The notes beneath the pieces were generated by a model that did no database searches, was not told where the DNA came from, and was given only the letters and a program-made list of their open reading frames with translations. This document shows, in pieces, positions 7,547-12,400 of a DNA stretch of 12,400 nt (within the stretch, counting starts at the first letter, position 1; each line of letters begins with the position of its first letter). The position numbers and the translations under genes are program-made. The stretch lies in contig JAGOBX010000056.1 of assembly GCA_017999075.1 (NCBI GenBank), forward strand, positions 1 to 12,400. The letters are read 5' to 3'. The stretch is from JAGOBX01 sp017999075 [NCBI: Candidatus Babelota bacterium]. GTDB lineage: Bacteria > JAGOBX01.

Positions 7547-7557
7547 AAAACATCACC
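7543..7557 (-). promoter_or_regulatory. ATGA overlap and embedded ribosome binding site coupling two glycosyltransferase genes
   Basis: The last codons of the Maf-like gene contain GGTGAT (7552-7557) as Shine-Dalgarno for the next gene, whose ATG (7544-7546) shares ATGA with the TGA stop (7543-7545). This implies translational coupling and near-equal synthesis of the two proteins. Confidence 0.6.
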
Positions 7558-8958
7558 GATCGATTCTATATTGACTGAACCATTAACTTTAATCCCGTGT
7601 TTGTTCATATTATAAAATCTAATGTTCTTATTCAATTCTATATATTTTTCAAATTCAAATATATAATTTTTCAAATTATGCAGAGTATATATTCCGCAAA
7701 ATTTTACCGCATTCATTTTTATTAAATTTTCACAGTACCGCGATTCAAAAGTTATAAATTTATTCAAAGACTTCAGAACTGAATAAAAGTAACAGCTGTA
7801 TTTCGAATACATCAAATCATTAGTAAACCCGAAATCCTGACCTGTAAATATTATTTTACTGTATCCCAGTCCTATTAAAAAATCAAGTGCGTATAATGAA
7901 ACTGAAGCTCCACCGCCGAGTTCGCTGCCGCTGTCATAATCAAGCCCATTTTTCAAACCGTCAAGAACAGGATGGTGTTTGGATATAAAATGGAACTTAT
8001 CTCCCTCGTATTTTTCTACTATTTCATGATAAGTATACGGAGAAAATATCAGCGCTGTTTCAGACGAATCAAACCCTTCAAAAAATTTCACACAATCTTT
8101 TTGCGGATCAACGCTTACAGTAAAATCAGGTTTTATCCCTGTTCTTTTCATTATAGGAATAGCTGCATCTACGGCTATAACCATAACTTTATCTCTATTG
8201 ATTTTTATATTTTCTATATAATAATCTGCAGAAGGTCCTGCTCCTATTAAAATTCCTGCGGATTTCACAGGATTTTTTTTCAAATTCGAAATACCATTAT
8301 TTTTTTTTATATGCTTTTTATTTTTATTAATATTTTCTTCTATGATATTTCCGAATTTATCTTTATAATTTTTTTTTATGCATAATCTGCTGAAAAAATC
8401 GGAAATTACAGAAAATTCAGGTTTCACTGATGTAATAAGTTTTGATAAATTCTGCGGTATTATAAATTTATATTTTCCTGAATCAAGCCCAAAATCCCTT
8501 ATTCTCGACTGAATCTCCCCTGTTGTTTTTCCGTAAATAAAACCTGTATTAAATTTTTTTAAAAAAGTTATGTCAAACTTTTCTATTATCAAACTAATGA
8601 TTTCAGGAAAAAATATTATATATATCACTTTTTCAAAATCACTGCAATTACGCAGTTTGAAAAAAATTTCCTGTTCATACCCTCCAAGAAATTCTGCAAA
8701 TACAGGGACAGAATTTTCAGAAAATTTCAGTTCAGATTCTAAAATTCTCTCCATTTCCCTGACAGGATTGATTCTACTGTTCAGATTTATTTTTTCATTA
8801 TGATTTAATGGATTTATAAAACTTATATGCGGTACATCTGTTATATGTGAGGGATTTACAAAAAAACCTGATTCATTTGATTTATATGATTGTAAAAAAT
8901 TATACAATCCGTTATGTTCAGTTTTTAAAAAATTCAAATTTTCATTTTTAATTTTCAT
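7543..8958 (-). CDS. Maf/DUF115-family glycosyltransferase-like protein (MptE-like domain)
   Basis: 471 residues, soluble. The C-terminal half carries the DUF115 (6-hydroxymethylpterin pyrophosphokinase MptE-like) fold seen in motility-associated-factor (Maf) glycosyltransferases: a GAGPS nucleotide-sugar loop (239-243), VDAAIP (263-268), KPDFTVSVDP (276-285), SELGGGASVSLYALDFL (345-361) and IIFTGQDFG (369-377). Residues 1-200 are a divergent N-terminal domain, joined by a Lys/Asn-rich linker (about 200-230). Known Maf proteins add nonulosonic acids such as pseudaminic or legionaminic acid to flagellin Ser/Thr; no flagellar or nonulosonate genes are in this window, so the target is open. Many Maf proteins are longer. 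It is first of a coupled trio with a membrane glycosyltransferase and a membrane protease. No clear Shine-Dalgarno precedes the ATG at 8958; it is chosen because no good in-frame start lies upstream. A role in surface protein glycosylation is likely. Confidence 0.82.
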   Translation of the reverse strand: MKIKNENLNFLKTEHNGLYNFLQSYKSNESGFFVNPSHITDVPHISFINPLNHNEKINLNSRINPVREMERILESELKFSENSVPVFAEFLGGYEQEIFFKLRNCSDFEKVIYIIFFPEIISLIIEKFDITFLKKFNTGFIYGKTTGEIQSRIRDFGLDSGKYKFIIPQNLSKLITSVKPEFSVISDFFSRLCIKKNYKDKFGNIIEENINKNKKHIKKNNGISNLKKNPVKSAGILIGAGPSADYYIENIKINRDKVMVIAVDAAIPIMKRTGIKPDFTVSVDPQKDCVKFFEGFDSSETALIFSPYTYHEIVEKYEGDKFHFISKHHPVLDGLKNGLDYDSGSELGGGASVSLYALDFLIGLGYSKIIFTGQDFGFTNDLMYSKYSCYFYSVLKSLNKFITFESRYCENLIKMNAVKFCGIYTLHNLKNYIFEFEKYIELNKNIRFYNMNKHGIKVNGSVNIESIGDVL

Positions 8959-9005
8959 TATCAGGCATATTAATTATTTCAACTTTCTAAACAAATTAAA
9001 ATAAG

Positions 9006-9014
9006 TTTATAACA
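9006..9014 (-). promoter_or_regulatory. Possible extended -10 promoter of the glycosyltransferase/peptidase operon
   Basis: On the minus strand TGTTATAAA matches an extended -10 (TGn plus TATAAA). Transcription would start near 8999, about 40 nt before the ATG at 8958. No convincing -35 lies 16-18 nt upstream. The operon may instead be read through from ftsI, since I see no clear terminator in the 109-bp gap. Confidence 0.3.
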
Positions 9015-9067
9015 TAATAAAATCCGTATAATTATTAAATCATTTTTTAAATAACAGTTTTTTAAAA

Positions 9068-9748
9068 TTAAACATTTTCCGGTTCGAGAACTTTTTGTTT
9101 TGGATCTGTTACCATACCGCCTGAAATAATAAATTTCATTGCGTCTTCAATTTTTATATCCACAACAATCAATTCTTTTTCAGCAGCTACAACCAAATAA
9201 CCTGAAGTCGGGTTGGGGGTCGTCGGAACAAACACATTAAACATCTTCTCTCCGGTTTGTGTCGTGAGTTTACTATTCTGGCTAGTTAAAAAACCCATTG
9301 AATACAAACCTTTTCTCGGAAATTCAACATAAACCACTTTATTAAACATTCCTTTATTTTTTCCCTGTATGTTCGAAATGATCTGCTCTATTATCTGTTT
9401 AAGTATAGAATATATTTTATTTATTATCGGAAGATGTTCAAGAAAATCTTCAAGAAGCTCAAAAATTTTTTTACCCAAAAAATTCGAGAAAAAATATCCG
9501 ATTATTATTATTGAAACAAATGTTACTCCAAACGACAGCATTATATCAAAATGCTTTAAAATATTAATGTCTTTCAAATAATCCGGAACAAACCTGTAAA
9601 TAATGTTCTGCGGCAGACTTTCATATATTATCACTATCAGATATTTTATCACAGCATACGTTACGGCAAGAGGCAAAACAAGTATTAACCCCGCTATAAA
9701 ATAACGTTTTACCGACCTAATCATTTTTCTTAAAATAATATTCTTCAT
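9068..9748 (-). CDS. DUF502 family inner-membrane protein
   Basis: 226 residues, the usual size for the family. Two membrane segments (about 16-41 and 68-92) precede a soluble C-terminal domain. DUF502 hallmarks are present: LPIINKIYSILKQ (106-118), VFVPTTPNPTSGYL (172-185) and EDAMKFIISGGM (201-212). The biochemical function of DUF502 proteins is not established; they are widespread in bacteria and also found in plants. A Shine-Dalgarno AAGGGA (9755-9760) lies 6 nt before the ATG. The gene begins 35 nt after the ftsI stop on the same strand and is probably co-transcribed with it. Confidence 0.92.
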   Translation of the reverse strand: MKNIILRKMIRSVKRYFIAGLILVLPLAVTYAVIKYLIVIIYESLPQNIIYRFVPDYLKDINILKHFDIMLSFGVTFVSIIIIGYFFSNFLGKKIFELLEDFLEHLPIINKIYSILKQIIEQIISNIQGKNKGMFNKVVYVEFPRKGLYSMGFLTSQNSKLTTQTGEKMFNVFVPTTPNPTSGYLVVAAEKELIVVDIKIEDAMKFIISGGMVTDPKQKVLEPENV

Positions 9749-9783
9749 ATTTGTTCCCTTATCCTTATATTATAAATAAAAAA

Positions 9784-11877
9784 TCAGCTTTTGAATTTAA
9801 GATTTATCACATCATTCTTTTTCAAAACAGTGTTTGGTTTAATGTTCTGGAAATATAAAAATCCTGAACCTTCTATAACTAACTTCAATTTATACAAGTC
9901 TGAAACTGTTGACAGAATCTTTAAACAATCGCGTTTTGATTTATTTTTTAAATCAGGCATAATAAACTTGCCGGACTGAATATTTATTATTGGCTCAGAG
10001 CTATCTGCTTCAGATTTATTTTTTGTACTTTTCTTCTGCAATTCTAAAAAATTTTTCTTACTTTCATTAATGCTCGATCTGTCAGCAGTAGTAACCATCA
10101 CATTATCAACCGGATATTTTTCATAATATTCAAGAAGTCTGACTGCTATTTTGTTAAATAAAGGCGCTGCTGTAGAACCTCCTGAAGATTCTTTCACAGG
10201 CTGATTTATTGCTACCAATATAGCAAACTGAGGATTTTCTACGGGAAAAAAACCGAAAAATGACGATATTGACTGTTCCCTGCTGTATCCTCCGCGTTTA
10301 TCAATAGCCTGTGCAGTGCCTGTTTTTCCTGCAATCTTAAACCCTTTAATTCCCGCCTTCTGTCCGGTTCCTTTATCAACTACAGACAACATCATAGCTG
10401 CAACTTTATCAGCAGCGTTTTTTTTCATAACCCGCCTTATTATTTCAGGTTTTTTAACTGTTTCAACTATATTATTATTATCATCGCGGAATTCTTTTAC
10501 AATTATAGGCTTTAACAAAATTCCGCCGTTTGGTATTACCATAAGCGAATTTATCAATTGAAGAGGGGTTACTGTCACTTCCTGACCTATCGAAATAGAA
10601 TATTTTGACAAACCTGACCATAAATCAGGTTTCCTCAAAAATCCTGCGCGTTCACCCGGTATTTCACAACCAGTAGTTATACCAAATCCGAAATTAACTA
10701 AATTTTTGTAAATTTGATTTTTTGACAGCTGTGATACAGCCTGTATTATTCCTATATTGCATGAATTTTCCATTACATTTATAAATTTCTGGTCGCCATG
10801 CGATTTATTGTCAAAACAATGATACGTATGATTAAAAACAGAATATCTTCCTGAACAATGATAATTTTTAACATCATCTATCAATTTTTCATTTACAAGA
10901 AGAGAAGCTGTCACCACTTTCATTGTTGATCCTGGTTCATACCAGTCGCTTATACAGTAATTTCTCATAACTTCCGTATTGGTTACTTTATTAAATTCAT
11001 TTAAATCAAAATCTGGACGATTGGCCATAGCAAGAATTTCTCCGGTTCCAGGTCTCATAACTATCGCTGAAATAGTTTTAGGCTGATATTCTTCAAAAAC
11101 CTGATTTATCTCGCTTTCCACTATCTGCTGAATATAATTATCTATAGTAAGAACAACATTACTTCCTGAAAATGAAGACATGACTTTTTTATCATAAAAT
11201 AATATGCCTATCGGTTCTTTAAATATTTTATCTTTAGCGTTTTTACCGCTTAACATATCATCATACTGATTTTCTATTCCGTATAATCCTCGGTTATCTT
11301 TTGAAACAAAACCTAACACGTGACTCAATAAATTTTTGTATGGATATTTACGTTTATATCTCGTTTGAACAGCAAATGAATTTTCATATTTTTTTAAACG
11401 TTTCTTTATTTCTTTCAATATTGTATTGTCCTGCAAATCTTCCATCAAATCTATCCAGTTCCTCGGGGTTTCCTTAAGTTTTGCGTTAAGCTCTTTATAA
11501 CTTATGTTCAATATATTTGATAAAACAACTATAGCGTCATTATCTTTAATAATATCTTTTTTTTCCATAACAAGAACCCTGTTGTTTATAGAAAAAGCAA
11601 GTTTTTCAAGATTAGAATCATATATTATTCCGCGCGGCAAATTCACCGAAGAAATCTGTTTTGGTTTCAGCAATTCCACTGGCAGTTTTGAAAATGTTTT
11701 TTTTACAAGTTCAGTGTCTGACGAAGTCAATCGTAACATTAACGAATCTTCAGGCGCAGAATCAATGTGTTTAAACAGCATCCAGTCAGTTAATCTATAT
11801 ATTAATACCAAAGTAAATAAACATAACATGAATATAATAAATAAAAACCTTTTTTTTACTTTTTGCTCAAAGTTCAT
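9784..11877 (-). CDS. ftsI: Class B penicillin-binding protein (peptidoglycan transpeptidase) with C-terminal PASTA domain
   Basis: 697 residues. The N-terminus has a short cytoplasmic tail and one membrane anchor (11-30), then the non-catalytic dimerisation domain (PRGIIYDSN at 81-89, RRYPY-like RKYPYKNLLSHVLGF at 176-190). The transpeptidase domain has all three active-site motifs: EPGSTMK with Ser317 nucleophile and Lys320, SCN (372-374) and KTG (518-520). A Lys/Ser-rich linker (about 596-635) leads to a single PASTA domain (about 637-697, starting FIMPDLKNKS). The enzyme cross-links septal peptidoglycan in the divisome. The symbol is given for the FtsI/PBP3/SpoVD-type architecture; a PBP2-type elongation role is less likely because of the PASTA tail and NLPRGIIYD motif. 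Shine-Dalgarno AAGGA (11883-11887) lies 5 nt before the ATG. The usual mraW/ftsL genes are not upstream; a divergent receiver-like gene is. Confidence 0.93.
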   Translation of the reverse strand: MNFEQKVKKRFLFIIFMLCLFTLVLIYRLTDWMLFKHIDSAPEDSLMLRLTSSDTELVKKTFSKLPVELLKPKQISSVNLPRGIIYDSNLEKLAFSINNRVLVMEKKDIIKDNDAIVVLSNILNISYKELNAKLKETPRNWIDLMEDLQDNTILKEIKKRLKKYENSFAVQTRYKRKYPYKNLLSHVLGFVSKDNRGLYGIENQYDDMLSGKNAKDKIFKEPIGILFYDKKVMSSFSGSNVVLTIDNYIQQIVESEINQVFEEYQPKTISAIVMRPGTGEILAMANRPDFDLNEFNKVTNTEVMRNYCISDWYEPGSTMKVVTASLLVNEKLIDDVKNYHCSGRYSVFNHTYHCFDNKSHGDQKFINVMENSCNIGIIQAVSQLSKNQIYKNLVNFGFGITTGCEIPGERAGFLRKPDLWSGLSKYSISIGQEVTVTPLQLINSLMVIPNGGILLKPIIVKEFRDDNNNIVETVKKPEIIRRVMKKNAADKVAAMMLSVVDKGTGQKAGIKGFKIAGKTGTAQAIDKRGGYSREQSISSFFGFFPVENPQFAILVAINQPVKESSGGSTAAPLFNKIAVRLLEYYEKYPVDNVMVTTADRSSINESKKNFLELQKKSTKNKSEADSSEPIINIQSGKFIMPDLKNKSKRDCLKILSTVSDLYKLKLVIEGSGFLYFQNIKPNTVLKKNDVINLKFKS

Positions 11878-11999
11878 TTTTTTCCTTCATTTCTTTTTTT
11901 GCATTTTTTTTATTTAATTTTTACTGAATCCAATGTAAAATCTATAAAAATTCTTAAAAAATCATTATATATTTCTAATTTTTACCCTATCTTAATAAT

Positions 12000-12028
12000 A
12001 ATTTAATCAATATTTTATTATTTGTCAA
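12000..12028 (-). promoter_or_regulatory. Candidate promoter for ftsI
   Basis: On the minus strand a perfect -35 TTGACA (12023-12028) is followed after 17 nt by TAAATT (12000-12005, 4 of 6). Transcription would start near 11993, leaving a leader of about 115 nt before ftsI. A second -10-like TATAAT occurs at 11964-11969 within the leader but has no matching -35. Confidence 0.45.
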
Positions 12029-12056
12029 TACAAATCTAACAATTCTCATTTTAATA

Positions 12057-12084
12057 TTGAAAATTTTTTTAAAAGATATATAAT
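12057..12084 (+). promoter_or_regulatory. Promoter for the receiver-like gene
   Basis: TTGAAA (12057-12062, 5 of 6) and a perfect TATAAT (12079-12084) are separated by 16 nt. Transcription would start near 12091, about 29 nt before the ATG at 12120. It lies back to back with the ftsI promoter, the two -35 boxes being 28 bp apart. Confidence 0.6.
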
Positions 12085-12119
12085 TTTATAAAAAAGTTAA
12101 AATCACGGGTTACTATTAC

Positions 12120-12400
12120 ATGGGTTCTATTTTTTTATTTAGCAACAATGATAATGAAATAAGTTCTATTAGAGAATTACTCAAATCAGAATACACAGTT
12201 AAAGTTTTTTGTGAAGAAAAATTTCTTTTTTCAAATCTTAATTCAAACAAAATTCCCGATATAATTATCATAGAAGACAGTTCAATTGATGAAAAAATAT
12301 TCCAGTATATAATATCAAAATTAAAAACAACCGATAAATTTAAAAATATCCCTATTATAAATATTTTTAATTCCGATGATAAAGATAGAATTAAAAAATA
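12120..12400 (+). CDS. Receiver-like (response regulator) domain protein, truncated by window edge
   Basis: Open from ATG at 12120 to the window edge (93 codons). The alternating pattern resembles a CheY-like receiver: beta1 SIFLFSNND (3-11), helix 1, then IPDIIIIED (45-53) as beta3 and phosphosite strand, a helix ending KLKTTDKFKN, and IPIINIF (77-83) as beta4. Canonical residues are changed. The acidic pair after beta1 is NND, the phosphoacceptor position in the PDxxxxD pattern is Glu52 (Asp53 follows), and the Thr/Ser at the end of beta4 is Phe83. This may be a pseudo-receiver acting without phosphorylation. The rest of the protein, which would show any output domain, is missing. A consensus-like promoter lies upstream, but the Shine-Dalgarno is weak. 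Confidence 0.65.
   Translation, partial: MGSIFLFSNNDNEISSIRELLKSEYTVKVFCEEKFLFSNLNSNKIPDIIIIEDSSIDEKIFQYIISKLKTTDKFKNIPIINIFNSDDKDRIKK

Larger units (their letters stand above)
11878..12119. other. Divergent intergenic region between ftsI and the receiver-like gene
   Basis: 242 bp of very AT-rich sequence holding two outward-facing promoter candidates. No open reading frame, RNA gene or riboswitch-like structure is evident. The long leader on the ftsI side has no strong hairpin. Confidence 0.6.

Noticed and set aside
8959-9067. Terminator between the DUF502 gene and the Maf-like gene
   Set aside because: The gap contains repeated TTTTTTAA blocks but in the same orientation, and no stem followed by a U-tract could be built.
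9195-9225. G-rich run in the DUF502 gene as a slippage tract
   Set aside because: The G5 run encodes the conserved PTTPNPTSG motif and is short, so coding constraint explains it.
11994-12022. Inverted repeat AATAATAA / TTATTATT near the ftsI promoter as an operator
   Set aside because: The arms are only 8 bp, pure A/T, with a 13-nt loop; this is expected by chance at this base composition.

Overview
The window is strongly AT-rich chromosomal DNA from a bacterium, almost certainly with a double membrane. It carries a lipoprotein with a typical lipobox, predicted secreted proteins, a DUF502 membrane protein, a class B penicillin-binding protein, a Maf/DUF115-type glycosyltransferase and an ArnT/PMT-like membrane glycosyltransferase. 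The combination would suit a spirochaete or one of the AT-rich uncultivated Gram-negative phyla, but nothing here fixes the taxon. I see no rRNA, tRNA, CRISPR array, transposase, integrase or phage gene.

Layout, right to left, since nearly everything is on the minus strand. At the right edge a receiver-like gene (12120 to the edge, plus strand) diverges from an ftsI/PBP2 gene (11877-9784), with back-to-back promoters between them. ftsI is followed by a DUF502 membrane protein gene (9748-9068). After a 109-bp gap comes a very tight three-gene set: Maf/DUF115 glycosyltransferase (8958-7543), GT39/ArnT-like glycosyltransferase (7546-5996, ATGA overlap) and a membrane-anchored gluzincin metallopeptidase (5991-3721, 4-bp gap). 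A 15-bp perfect inverted repeat straddles the stop of that set. Then a new promoter (TTGACA / TAAAAT) drives a large multidomain lipoprotein gene (body 3553-851), followed closely by an unrecognised secreted protein gene (817 to the left edge, partial).

The most notable signal is at the front of the lipoprotein gene. It has a good promoter, a good Shine-Dalgarno and an ATG at 3621, but this ATG is out of frame with the signal peptide and the 900-codon body. Between the ATG and the signal peptide lies a pentanucleotide tandem repeat (AACCC on the coding strand, three full copies plus flanks). Loss of exactly one unit, or gain of two, would join the ATG to a textbook lipoprotein signal peptide ending in LLSC. 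The window therefore looks like the OFF state of a phase-variable surface lipoprotein. The protein has tandem helix-hairpin-helix-like GxDGxYGTxDD repeats, thrombospondin type 3-like calcium repeats, an Ig-like domain and a C-terminal LAS-type (M15/M74-like) zinc peptidase domain. A second, different pentanucleotide array (TATTC type) sits at the other end of the same gene, over its stop codon and the Shine-Dalgarno of the next gene.

Together the region holds a septal cell-wall gene, a probable protein or surface-glycan glycosylation operon with a membrane protease, and a possibly switchable surface peptidase. These are envelope functions, though only the operon groupings are supported by spacing; a shared pathway is inference.
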